Shown: piece by piece, positions 1-5,689 of the stretch
How positions within the stretch are numbered: position 1 is the first letter of the stretch
Layout: each line of letters opens with the position of its first letter
Source: GCA-003244245 sp039924425
GTDB lineage: Bacteria > Actinomycetota > Actinomycetes > Mycobacteriales > Pseudonocardiaceae
DNA: 5,689 nt
Direction: 5' to 3'
Assembly (NCBI GenBank): GCA_039924425.1
Contig: JBDTAX010000051.1
Span: 1 to 5,689 of the forward strand
Notes under the pieces: generated by a model
The model's database searches: none
The model's input: only the letters and a program-made list of their open reading frames with translations
What the model was told of the DNA's origin: nothing
Program-made: the position numbers and the translations under genes

Positions 1-686
1 AGCCCACCGGGTTTGACGTCGGTGCTCAGCGTCTTGAGCACGGTCTGGCGGATCCCGCTGGGCAGGCCCACCTCAGCGCCGCCGTCCCGGGACAGCCGCA
101 CATCACGGGTGGTGATCCGCACCACGCCGTCGATGAGCTCGATCACTCCCAACCCGATGACCTCGGTGGGCTGACCGGCGAAGTTGATGGTCGCCACCAG
201 CCGGATCGGTGCCCGGTCGCTCGGCGCGCCATTGCCGGACGACCGGGCATCCGCCAGCGACAGTTCCTTGATTTCCTGTTCCGAGGGCTGCTGGATCTGG
301 AGGTCGTCGATCCCGATCGCCCGCCCGAGGTCGGAGTCCTTGACCCGGACCTGGCCGTCCACCCGCTCCACTCGCACCGAACGGAGGTTTCCCGAGATCA
401 CCTCGGGCAGTGGCGCGTCGACGTCGTGCAGCGTTGCCTCCACATCGAGGTCGTGTAGCTGGTCCACGGACACCCCGCTGGCCCGCACGTCGATGGAGCC
501 GTACCGGCCAGCAACCGCCTGGGTGAGGAACGGGAAGCCGTTGATCCGCACGGAGGGGTCGCTGGGCAGTCCGAGCCGCTCACGCAGCCGGGTGGCCACC
601 GTGTGCTCGGCGACTGCCGCGGCGCCGAAATCCGCCGCCACGAGCAGGGCCACCACGACCAGCACCACCGTGATGAACTTGCGCAC
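1..686 (-). CDS. lmeA: LmeA/DUF2993-family exported lipid-binding protein (3' end beyond window)
   Basis: This reading frame is open from a GTG at 686 down to base 1, so 228 codons are visible and the C-terminus is missing. It begins VRKFITVVLVVVALLVAADFG, a basic start followed by a hydrophobic stretch of about 17 residues that fits a signal peptide or N-terminal anchor. The exported part has the DUF2993 pattern: RLGLPSDPSVRINGFPFLTQ near residues 37-56, then YGSIDVRASGVSV, and later VRITTRDVRLSRDG. In mycobacteria the family member LmeA is a periplasmic phospholipid-binding protein needed for normal lipomannan/lipoarabinomannan elongation; transfer of that role here is inference. Upstream in frame there is a TGA at about 728 and no other ATG or GTG before 686, which supports this start; an AGGA lies about 14 nt upstream, a somewhat long spacing. 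It is divergent from glnR, as in mycobacteria. The family call is strong, while the exact substrate is unknown. Confidence 0.88.
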   Translation of the reverse strand, partial: MRKFITVVLVVVALLVAADFGAAAVAEHTVATRLRERLGLPSDPSVRINGFPFLTQAVAGRYGSIDVRASGVSVDQLHDLDVEATLHDVDAPLPEVISGNLRSVRVERVDGQVRVKDSDLGRAIGIDDLQIQQPSEQEIKELSLADARSSGNGAPSDRAPIRLVATINFAGQPTEVIGLGVIELIDGVVRITTRDVRLSRDGGAEVGLPSGIRQTVLKTLSTDVKPGG

Positions 687-836
687 CCGGCGCCACCGTC
701 CTGTCTGTCTCGCGTTTTGTGTTCATGGTCGCAGGCGGCACGGTATTCTCCGCAGAACACCTGGCAGGTCGCGGCCCCACCTGGATCTGGACCCGGTGCT
801 GGCACCGTAGGCCGCCAACGGCAGGAGGGAGCGGGC
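687..836. promoter_or_regulatory. Divergent intergenic region between lmeA and glnR
   Basis: These 150 bp separate two divergently transcribed genes, so both promoters should lie here. On the + strand, TATTCT at 744-749 fits the actinobacterial -10 pattern TANNNT. The only -35 candidate at suitable spacing is a weak TGTTCA at 720-725 (18-nt spacer). I see no convincing -10 for the leftward gene and no clear GlnR operator. The assignment as a regulatory region is safe from gene layout; the hexamers are tentative. Confidence 0.4.
823..828 (+). promoter_or_regulatory. Ribosome binding site that fixes the glnR start
   Basis: AGGAGG is a perfect Shine-Dalgarno core, 8 nt upstream of the ATG at 837. 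It decides the start, because the same frame stays open much further upstream (to an ATG at 603) into DNA that codes for lmeA on the other strand. Confidence 0.85.
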
Positions 837-1658
837 ATGGAGCTGTTGCTGCTCACCGCGGATCCCGGACCGTCCTCGGTGTTGCCCGCGCTGTCCTTGT
901 TGGGGCATGCCGTGCGGTCGGCCGCCCCGGAGGTCGCCGCCCTGTTAGACGCCGGACCGTACGACGCGGTCCTCGTCGATGCCCGCTCGGACCTGGCTGG
1001 TTCGCGCGGCCTGTGCCGCTTGTTGGGATCCACCGGACTGGATGTGCCGGTGGTGGTCGTCATCCAGGAGGGCGGTCTGGTGGCGTTGTCCGCCGACTGG
1101 GGAACCGACGAGATCCTGTTGCCCACCGCGGGACCGGCCGAGATCGACGCCCGGCTGCGGCTGCTGGTCGCGCGGCGCGCCACCGAGTCCGCCGCGGGTC
1201 GCGGCCACTCCCTGGTGCTCGGCGAGCTGGTGATCGACGAGGCCACCTACACCGCTCGGCTGCGCGGCCGGCCGCTGGACCTCACCTACAAGGAGTTCGA
1301 GCTGATCAAGTACCTCGCGCAGCATGCTGGCCGGGTGTTCACCCGCGCGCAGTTGCTGCAGGAGGTGTGGGGTTACGATTTCTTCGGCGGCACCCGCACG
1401 GTCGACGTCCATGTGCGGCGGTTGCGGGCCAAGCTCGGTCCGGAGCACGAGCAGCTCATTGGAACGGTGCGCAACGTCGGTTACAAGTTCGTCCGACCGG
1501 TGCGCAACCTCGGTTCCCGGGAGCGGGCTGAACACGACCGCGCCGAGCATGACCGCGCCGTGGCGCGGGACGCCGAGACCGCAGACGGTGCTGATCCAGA
1601 CTGGGCTGATCAAACACGGGCTGAGCCAGCCCCGTCACTGCCCGTGCAGCGGAGCTGA
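837..1658 (+). CDS. glnR: GlnR-family OmpR-type nitrogen response regulator
   Basis: This 273-residue protein has the two-domain layout of OmpR-family regulators. Residues 1 to about 105 form a receiver-like domain (MELLLLTADPG, then PYDAVLVDAR with Asp48 at the usual phosphoacceptor position). Residues about 126-221 form the winged-helix DNA-binding domain, with LTYKEFELIKYLAQHAGRVF, then TRAQLLQEVWGYDFFGGTRT, then VDVHVRRLRAKLG and VRNVGYKFVRP. The N-terminus lacks the usual acidic pair of a phosphorylated receiver (ADPG rather than DD or ED). This agrees with GlnR being an orphan regulator whose conserved Asp supports dimerisation rather than phosphorelay, as reported for actinobacterial GlnR. 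GlnR controls glutamine synthetase, ammonium transport and nitrate/nitrite assimilation genes. After residue 222 there is an unusual charged tail of about 50 residues with a repeated RAEHD motif. Position beside lmeA and directly before mshD supports GlnR over other OmpR paralogues. No sensor kinase is visible nearby. Confidence 0.9.
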   Translation: MELLLLTADPGPSSVLPALSLLGHAVRSAAPEVAALLDAGPYDAVLVDARSDLAGSRGLCRLLGSTGLDVPVVVVIQEGGLVALSADWGTDEILLPTAGPAEIDARLRLLVARRATESAAGRGHSLVLGELVIDEATYTARLRGRPLDLTYKEFELIKYLAQHAGRVFTRAQLLQEVWGYDFFGGTRTVDVHVRRLRAKLGPEHEQLIGTVRNVGYKFVRPVRNLGSRERAEHDRAEHDRAVARDAETADGADPDWADQTRAEPAPSLPVQRS

Positions 1659-1665
1659 CCACCCG

Positions 1666-2559
1666 GTGACCCCGGCGCTGAGCTGGAGCGTTGCGCCGAC
1701 CGAGGCGCAGGTCGCCGCCGTGCTGGGACTGCTGGCCGCCGCTGCGGCGGCCGATGACGTCAACCCCCTGTCTGAAGCGGCCGCGCTGCGGCTGCACCAT
1801 CCCGGCGCCGGGTCGGTGCACCTGCTGGCCCACGACGTCGCGGGCACGCTGGTCGGCTACGCGGGACTGGACGAGCGCGTCGAGCGCCGCGGCGCCGAGT
1901 TCGTGGTGCACCCGGGGCACCGGCGCCGTGGGGTGGGCGGCGCGCTGCTTACCGCACTGCTCGATCGGGTGCCTGGGCCGCTCTGGGTGTGGGCACACGG
2001 CGAGCACCCAGCGGCGCTGAGGCTGGCGCGGCGGGCCCGGCTGGAGCGCCTGCGCGAGCTGTTCCAGCTACGGCGCGCCCTCGCTGAGCCGATCCCGCCG
2101 CGCGCCCTGCCCGCTGGAATGGCGCTGCGCGCCTTCGCGCCAGGCGCGGACGAGGCTGCGGTGGTGGCGGTGAACGATCGCGCGTTCGCCTGGCATCCCG
2201 AGCAGAGCCGGTGGGATGTCCACGAGCTGCTGATGCGTGAGGCGCAGCCGTGGTTTGACCCCAAGGGGTTCCTACTGGCGGTGGACCCAGCCGACCGACT
2301 GCTCGGCTTCCACTGGACCAAGGTGCATCCCGACGGCCTCGGTGAGGTCTACGTGCTCGCGATCGACCCCGACGCCCAGGGCATCGGCCTCGGCGGCGCG
2401 CTGACCGCTGCGGGGCTTGCGCATCTGCGCGAGCGAGGGGCGCCCGAAGCGATGCTCTACGTCGAGTCCGACAACGCCGCCGCCCTGCGGACCTACCAGA
2501 AGTTGGGCTTTGTCCACCACCATTCCGACGCGGAGTTCTTGTCGCGGAGTGACGCGTGA
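1666..2559 (+). CDS. mshD: Mycothiol synthase (Cys-GlcN-Ins N-acetyltransferase)
   Basis: The 297-residue protein catalyses the last step of mycothiol synthesis: acetyl-CoA acetylates the cysteinyl amine of Cys-GlcN-Ins to give mycothiol, the main low-molecular-weight thiol of actinobacteria. It has the expected tandem GNAT fold. The N-terminal GNAT half carries FVVHPGHRRRGVGGALL (R86-G92). The C-terminal, catalytic-type half carries VYVLAIDPDAQGIGLGGALT, with the acetyl-CoA pyrophosphate loop Q238-G-I-G-L-G-G, then LYVESDNAAALRTYQKLGF. The linker segment FAWHPEQSRWDVHELLMREA and WFDPKGFLLAVD is typical of MshD. The frame is open upstream inside glnR, but the GTG at 1666, 7 nt after the glnR stop and preceded by GGAG at 1651-1654, gives a normal length (about 300) and the expected N-terminus. 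The final codons (FLSRSDA) lie inside a long inverted repeat, so the C-terminal tail may be altered compared with relatives. Co-transcription with glnR is likely. Confidence 0.92.
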   Translation: MTPALSWSVAPTEAQVAAVLGLLAAAAAADDVNPLSEAAALRLHHPGAGSVHLLAHDVAGTLVGYAGLDERVERRGAEFVVHPGHRRRGVGGALLTALLDRVPGPLWVWAHGEHPAALRLARRARLERLRELFQLRRALAEPIPPRALPAGMALRAFAPGADEAAVVAVNDRAFAWHPEQSRWDVHELLMREAQPWFDPKGFLLAVDPADRLLGFHWTKVHPDGLGEVYVLAIDPDAQGIGLGGALTAAGLAHLRERGAPEAMLYVESDNAAALRTYQKLGFVHHHSDAEFLSRSDA

Positions 2560-2616
2560 GTGGCGATGCGAGTTATAGCTGGCAACGCCACTCACGCGTC
2601 GCTCCGCGACAAGAAC
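2535..2616. repeat. Long inverted repeat over the mshD stop codon, possible terminator or insertion scar
   Basis: Arms 2535-2565 and 2586-2616 are complementary over 31 positions, with a single exception at 2550/2601 that would be a G.U pair in RNA. Inside the 20-nt spacer pairing resumes after single mismatches (2567-2569 with 2582-2584, and 2571-2573 with 2578-2580), leaving a TATA tetraloop at 2574-2577. In RNA this is a very stable hairpin. It includes the last eight mshD codons with the stop. No U-tract follows, but many actinobacterial terminators lack one, so termination of mshD transcription is plausible. The arms are far longer than most terminators, so a mobile-element end, a recombination scar or a palindrome made by template switching are alternatives. 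Confidence 0.85.
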
Positions 2617-2720
2617 CCGGATTCCCGATCGGTGACGTACTGTCGGAGAAGTCGACGTTGCCACTGCGGCATGCGGTGGATTGGTGCGAACGGGCGACCG
2701 CGCGGAGCTTGTGGAGGTAG
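2556..2720 (+). pseudogene. Possible short ORF or gene remnant after mshD (frame 1 of 2)
   Basis: A GTG at 2556 overlaps the mshD stop (GTGA) and opens a 54-codon frame ending at TAG 2718-2720. The first 20 codons fall in the inverted repeat and are unlikely to be meaningful. The later part, about 2622-2717, reads FPIGDVLSEKSTLPLRHAVD then WCERATARSLWR and uses typical GC-rich codons. I do not recognise a family. It may be the front part of a decayed gene whose continuation lies in another frame from about 2722. Chance is also possible at this GC content. Confidence 0.2.
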
Positions 2721-2721
2721 G

Positions 2722-2841
2722 TCACCGGCCGAGTACGAGGCCCTGTACGAGCTGGGCGACCTCATCAGCTGGTCGCCTGACACCGACAAGGAGTCCTCTA
2801 CCGCCCTGGGGTGGCGTAGTGAAGGTGCGGGTGGTCGGTGA
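2722..2841 (+). pseudogene. Possible gene remnant upstream of the Trypco1 gene (frame 2 of 2)
   Basis: In this frame the codons are strongly biased to G/C at the third position and read SPAEYEALYELGDLISWSPD then TDKESSTALGW, ending at TGA 2839-2841. An in-frame ATG at 2671 could give a 56-residue protein, but it has no clear ribosome binding site and its first 17 residues look non-coding (many Arg and Gly, two aromatic residues). The match in position with the frame that stops at 2720 suggests a single frameshifted relic. No family recognised. Together with the preceding entry this describes the otherwise gene-free stretch 2617-2850. That stretch also holds a weak small hairpin (2798-2805 with 2813-2819, one bulge) and no convincing promoter hexamers. 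Confidence 0.22.
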
Positions 2842-2850
2842 GAGAGGGCG

Positions 2851-3177
2851 ATGATGGAACTGGTTGCGGTGCCGCTGGACAGTGGTGGCGTGATCGTCGT
2901 GGAGATGGACCACATTGAAGGGGGTGTGGTCAAGGCCGGGCGGCCGGGGCAGGTTGTGGCTGAGGCAGCGCAGACTTTGGAGGCTGCGCTGGAGTCGGTG
3001 ACGTCGGTGGCGCAATCCATCTTGGCAAAGCTGCGCCAGTCCCGCTCGCAGGAGATCACTGTGGAGTTCGGGGTCAATCTCACGGTAGAAGCTGGGGCGG
3101 TGATCACTAAGGCTGCTGGTGGGTGTCATCTGAAGGTCACACTGCACTGGGGACAACGCGATGACACCGACCGGTGA
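2851..3177 (+). CDS. Trypco1 (trypsin-co-occurring domain 1, CU044_2847-like) small protein
   Basis: This 108-residue protein (107 if the second ATG, at 2854, is used) matches what I recall of the Trypco1 family: an N-terminal strand pair (LVAVPLDSGGVIVVEM), a polar helix with ETL-type spacing (VVAEAAQTLEAALESVTSVA then QSILAKLRQS, about residues 36-64), and the hallmark C-terminal strands ITVEFGVNLTVEAGAVITKA then GCHLKVTLHW. The family is named because it sits beside trypsin-like proteases, which is the case here. Molecular function is not established; a partner, inhibitor or substrate of the adjacent protease is inference. No signal peptide or membrane segment is present, so it should be cytosolic. 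GAGGG at 2844-2848 is better spaced for ATG 2854 (5 nt) than for 2851 (2 nt). Its last 17 nt overlap the start of the protease-NTPase gene, implying one operon and coupled translation. Third-position G/C bias is weaker than in glnR and mshD. Confidence 0.8.
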   Translation: MMELVAVPLDSGGVIVVEMDHIEGGVVKAGRPGQVVAEAAQTLEAALESVTSVAQSILAKLRQSRSQEITVEFGVNLTVEAGAVITKAAGGCHLKVTLHWGQRDDTDR

Positions 3178-5689
3178 GCCGCCGAACCTGCCGGGATCAG
3201 GGACCGGTTGGTCGGTTGACCTCACCCCTGGCACAGTGCAGGTTCTCGACATCCGTGGCCGGCCCGCAGGGACCGGTTTCCTCGTCGGCGTAGGGCTGGT
3301 GGTGACCTGCGCCCACGTCCTGTCCAGCTATGGCGGGACTGCGGAGCCCCCGACCGTCCCAGTAACCGTGCGGTTTGTTCACCTGGACGAGGGTGCGCGG
3401 ATCGCCCGGGTCGAGCCGCAGCTGTGGCGCAGCCCAGAAAGTGAGGACGTCGCGTTCCTCCGCCTGGAGGGCGTGCCGCCAGCGCAGGCCCAGCCGCTTG
3501 CGCTGGGTGCCTCACGGGAAGTTCGTGGGCACCGGGTGAAGGCGTTCGGGTTTCCTGCCAATGCGCCCAGCGCGGGTCATTACGGCTATGGCGTCGCCGG
3601 TGATCGGATCCTTGGCGACGGCGATGTGCCGCTGCTGCAGCTGACCGAGTGCGGCGAGGTGACTGAGGGCTTTAGCGGTGGCCCGGTGCTCGATGAGCGC
3701 ACCGGGCTGGTCGTGGGGATGGTGAGCTCGGTGGCCCGTCCCGATCGACTTGCTCGTGGCCAGGCGACCGCCTACGTCACACCCACCGAGACACTCCGCA
3801 AGATCTGTCCGGAGCTGGCTGTCTCGCAAATCTGCCCTTACCGGGGGCTGGAGTCGTTCACGATCGCCGACGCGGAGTGGTTTCACGGCCGCGGCCACGC
3901 GGTGGACGCAGTGCTGGCCAGCCTGCGTCACGATCGCCGGTTCCTGGCGCTGCTGGGTCCCTCCGGGAGCGGCAAGTCTTCGCTGATCCACGCCGGTGTC
4001 CTGCCCGCCCTGGCCCGCGGGGAGATTCCCGGCAGCGACCGCTGGGGTTGGCTCAGCGTGCGGCCCGGGGCCGAGCCCTTCGCGCAGCTGGAGCAGGCCG
4101 GTCTTCCGGACACCGCGGCTGGGCTGCCGGTAGCGGCACAGCGCTGGCTTGACGAGCACCCAGAACACGAGCGGCTGGTGCTGGTGTTTGACCAATTCGA
4201 GGAGCTGCTCACCGCCACGGCACCGCCGCTGCGACGGGCGTTGCTCGAGCAGCTGACCGCCGTGGCCGAGCAGCAGCTAGTCACCGTGATCGTGGTGCTC
4301 CGGGATGATTTCTACGGTCGGCTGGCCGCAGCCGCTCCTGGTCTGATGCGGCTGGTGACGCAGGTGCTGGTCAACGTCCCTGCGCTGGTGGAAGCCGACG
4401 AGCTGCACGCCATCATCGCAGCGCCGGCCGCCCTCGCCGGCCTGCCCATCGAACCGCGCCTGGTCGAGCGCATCGCTGGGGACGCCGCAACCGCCGCGCT
4501 ACCGGTGGACGTGCCCAGCAGCGGTGCAGCCATCACCGTGTTGCCCCTGTTGGAGTTCGCCCTGACTGAGCTCTGGCGCCGACGGGAGGACGGCCGGTTA
4601 ACTCACCGCGCCTATGAGCAGATCGGCGGGGTGGTCGGCGGGTTGGCCCGCTGGTGCGACCAAGCCTACCAGGAGCTGCCGCCGACTCAGCAACCTCTCG
4701 TCCGCCGGATCGTCACGTCGCTCGTGAGACTCGGCGATGAGGCCGCCGACATCCCCGCCACCCGTCAACGGCGCACCCTCGCTCAACTGCGCGCCGACAA
4801 GGCGGACACACCGGGGGATAGTGACAGTGACGTTGACACCGTGGTCACCGTGCTGGCCAGTCGGCGGTTGCTGATTACCAGCCGCGACCCCACCAGCGAC
4901 GAACCCATCGTTGAGCTTGTTCACGACACGTTGATCCGCGAGTGGGGCCTGCTGCGCGAATGGCTGGCAGAAGACCACAACTTTCTGGCCTGGCGTGCCG
5001 ACGTTGAGAACGACCGCACGCAGTGGAAAGACAGCACCGGCGAACGAACCCCGCACGACACCGAGCTGCTGCTGCGCGGCAGTGCCCTCGACCAGGCGCT
5101 GTACTGGCTGCAGCTGCGCCGAGACGAGCTGAGCAACGAGGTTACCGAGTTCATCCAACTCAGCGACGGCGCTCAACGCCAGCGCCTCACCCGCGACCGC
5201 CGCCTTATCCGCCTGCTGGCGAGCTTGCTTGTGCTGGCCGTCGGTCTCGGCTTGTTCTCCGGTATCCAGACCGTACAAGTGACCGATCAGCGTGACCTGG
5301 TCTTGTCCCGCCAGCTCGCGGTCAACGCCACCAATCAACTGGTCATCGATCCAGAGCGGAGTCTGCTGCTGGCCCGGGAAGCATACAAGGTCAGTCCAAC
5401 CCCCGAAGCCGAGGCGGCGCTGCGCCAAGCCACGTTGGACTCACAAGTGCGCGGCACGCTCCGTGGCCACCAAGGTGCGGTGTTTGGAGTGGTGTTTGGT
5501 CCGGATGGGAAGCGGGTGGCCAGCGCGGGCGCCGATGGCACGGTGCGGGTGTGGGATGCGGCCGGTATCGGTGACCCCGTCACGCTGCGGGGTCACCAAG
5601 GCGCGGTGTTTGGAGTGGCGTTTGGTCCGGATGGGAAGCGGGTGGCCAGCGCGGGCGCCGATGGCACGGTGCGGGTGTGGGATGCGGCC
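3161..5689 (+). CDS. Trypsin-like protease / nSTAND1 NTPase / WD40-repeat protein (3' end beyond window)
   Basis: 843 residues are visible and the frame is still open. Residues about 20-210 form a trypsin-like (S1-fold) protease with GTGFLVGVGLVVTCAHVL (His52), SEDVAFLRL (Asp96) and EGFSGGPV (Ser172), a complete triad. Residues about 225-600 form an nSTAND1-type NTPase. It starts with CPYRGLESFTIADAEWFHGR and carries the Walker A GPSGSGKSS (Lys272) and the Walker B LVLVFDQFEE (Asp344, Glu347/348). RDDFYGR (Arg381) and LPLLEFALTELW (461-472) follow, then Y-x-x-I-G-G-V-V-G-G-L and finally VELVHDTLIREW near 588. A single hydrophobic helix spans about 682-703 (LIRLLASLLVLAVGLGLFSG), preceded by basic RQRLTRDRRLIR. 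Two WD40 blades follow (767-808 and 809-843 onward), each with GH, PDGK and VWD. The ATG at 3161 has GGGGA 7 nt upstream and overlaps the Trypco1 gene end. Likely a ligand-gated signalling or defence protease; the target is unknown. The WD40 part uses more A/T-ending codons than the rest. Confidence 0.92.
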   Translation, partial: MTPTGEPPNLPGSGTGWSVDLTPGTVQVLDIRGRPAGTGFLVGVGLVVTCAHVLSSYGGTAEPPTVPVTVRFVHLDEGARIARVEPQLWRSPESEDVAFLRLEGVPPAQAQPLALGASREVRGHRVKAFGFPANAPSAGHYGYGVAGDRILGDGDVPLLQLTECGEVTEGFSGGPVLDERTGLVVGMVSSVARPDRLARGQATAYVTPTETLRKICPELAVSQICPYRGLESFTIADAEWFHGRGHAVDAVLASLRHDRRFLALLGPSGSGKSSLIHAGVLPALARGEIPGSDRWGWLSVRPGAEPFAQLEQAGLPDTAAGLPVAAQRWLDEHPEHERLVLVFDQFEELLTATAPPLRRALLEQLTAVAEQQLVTVIVVLRDDFYGRLAAAAPGLMRLVTQVLVNVPALVEADELHAIIAAPAALAGLPIEPRLVERIAGDAATAALPVDVPSSGAAITVLPLLEFALTELWRRREDGRLTHRAYEQIGGVVGGLARWCDQAYQELPPTQQPLVRRIVTSLVRLGDEAADIPATRQRRTLAQLRADKADTPGDSDSDVDTVVTVLASRRLLITSRDPTSDEPIVELVHDTLIREWGLLREWLAEDHNFLAWRADVENDRTQWKDSTGERTPHDTELLLRGSALDQALYWLQLRRDELSNEVTEFIQLSDGAQRQRLTRDRRLIRLLASLLVLAVGLGLFSGIQTVQVTDQRDLVLSRQLAVNATNQLVIDPERSLLLAREAYKVSPTPEAEAALRQATLDSQVRGTLRGHQGAVFGVVFGPDGKRVASAGADGTVRVWDAAGIGDPVTLRGHQGAVFGVAFGPDGKRVASAGADGTVRVWDAA
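5459..5689 (+). repeat. 126-bp tandem repeat encoding near-identical WD40 blades
   Basis: Unit 1 spans 5459-5584 and unit 2 starts at 5585 and is cut at 5689. Over the 105 bases that can be compared there are five differences, four of them silent; the only residue change is Val to Ala (GVVFGPDG versus GVAFGPDG). From 5477 to 5563 only one base differs from the second copy. The 42-residue period equals one WD40 blade. Such similarity points to recent duplication or ongoing gene conversion within the array, and more units probably follow outside the window. Confidence 0.93.

Noticed and set aside
184..810. 208-codon open frame on the + strand opposite lmeA
   Set aside because: Low-complexity Ser/Arg/Thr translation antisense to a well-supported exported protein; no ribosome binding site or motif.
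603..836. Upstream extension of glnR to an ATG at 603
   Set aside because: It would add 78 residues encoded by DNA that serves as lmeA coding and the intergenic region, while ATG 837 has a perfect AGGAGG and gives the normal receiver N-terminus.
398..1246. 282-codon open frame on the - strand
   Set aside because: It overlaps both lmeA and glnR in other frames. The translation is rich in Ser, Arg and Pro and has no recognisable motif; it is a high-GC shadow.
1324..1665. Upstream extension of mshD to an ATG inside glnR
   Set aside because: The added residues are a shadow of the glnR winged helix (Cys/Ser/Arg-rich). GTG 1666 gives the usual MshD length and start.
2638..2643. TACTGT as a -10 box for the Trypco1 operon
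   Set aside because: No -35-like hexamer at suitable spacing, and it lies over 200 bp from the start codon.
2592..3252. Two - strand frames (171 and 176 codons) opposite the Trypco1 gene
   Set aside because: They are antisense to Trypco1 and have no motif. The one ending at 2592 shares FLSRSDA with mshD only because of the palindrome's symmetry.
3512..4195. 227-codon - strand frame opposite the protease and NTPase
   Set aside because: It lies against a frame carrying the catalytic Ser172 motif, Walker A and Walker B; translation has no domain features.
4598..5428. 276-codon - strand frame opposite the NTPase end and transmembrane helix
   Set aside because: Gln/Val/Gly-rich shadow; the + strand has conserved nSTAND1 motifs throughout.
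5459..5689. Tandem repeat as a CRISPR or non-coding satellite
   Set aside because: The 126-bp units are contiguous without spacers and encode in-frame WD40 blades.

Overview
The DNA is very GC-rich, with strong G/C preference at third codon positions. It carries mycothiol synthase next to a GlnR-type regulator and an LmeA-type exported protein. This points to a high-GC actinobacterium, probably a mycolate-group or Pseudonocardiaceae-like organism; the genus cannot be fixed from the sequence alone.

Left part (about 1-2560) is conserved chromosomal core. An LmeA/DUF2993-family exported protein, cut by the window edge, runs leftward. A roughly 150-bp divergent intergenic region separates it from glnR (OmpR-type nitrogen regulator) and mshD (mycothiol synthase), which run rightward seven bases apart and look like one transcription unit. 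This is the order I recall from Mycobacterium tuberculosis (Rv0817c lmeA, Rv0818 glnR, Rv0819 mshD).

Junction (about 2535-2850). The end of mshD lies inside a very long, almost perfect inverted repeat: 31-bp arms, one G.U-type mismatch, short spacer. It is followed by about 230 bp with no confident gene, but with two adjacent short stretches of good actinobacterial codon use in different frames, which may be a decayed or frameshifted gene.

Right part (2851-5689) is an accessory two-gene module. A 108-residue protein resembles the trypsin-co-occurring domain 1 (Trypco1, CU044_2847-like) family. It overlaps by 17 nt a large gene that runs off the window. The visible 843 residues of that gene encode, in order, a trypsin-like serine protease with a complete His/Asp/Ser triad, an nSTAND1-type P-loop NTPase, one transmembrane helix, and the first two blades of a WD40 propeller with nearly identical repeats. 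By analogy with STAND proteins, this looks like a signal-gated protease, with the propeller as sensor, the NTPase as switch and the protease as output. The small Trypco1 protein would be a co-translated partner, regulator or substrate. A role in conflict or immunity is inference, not something the sequence shows.
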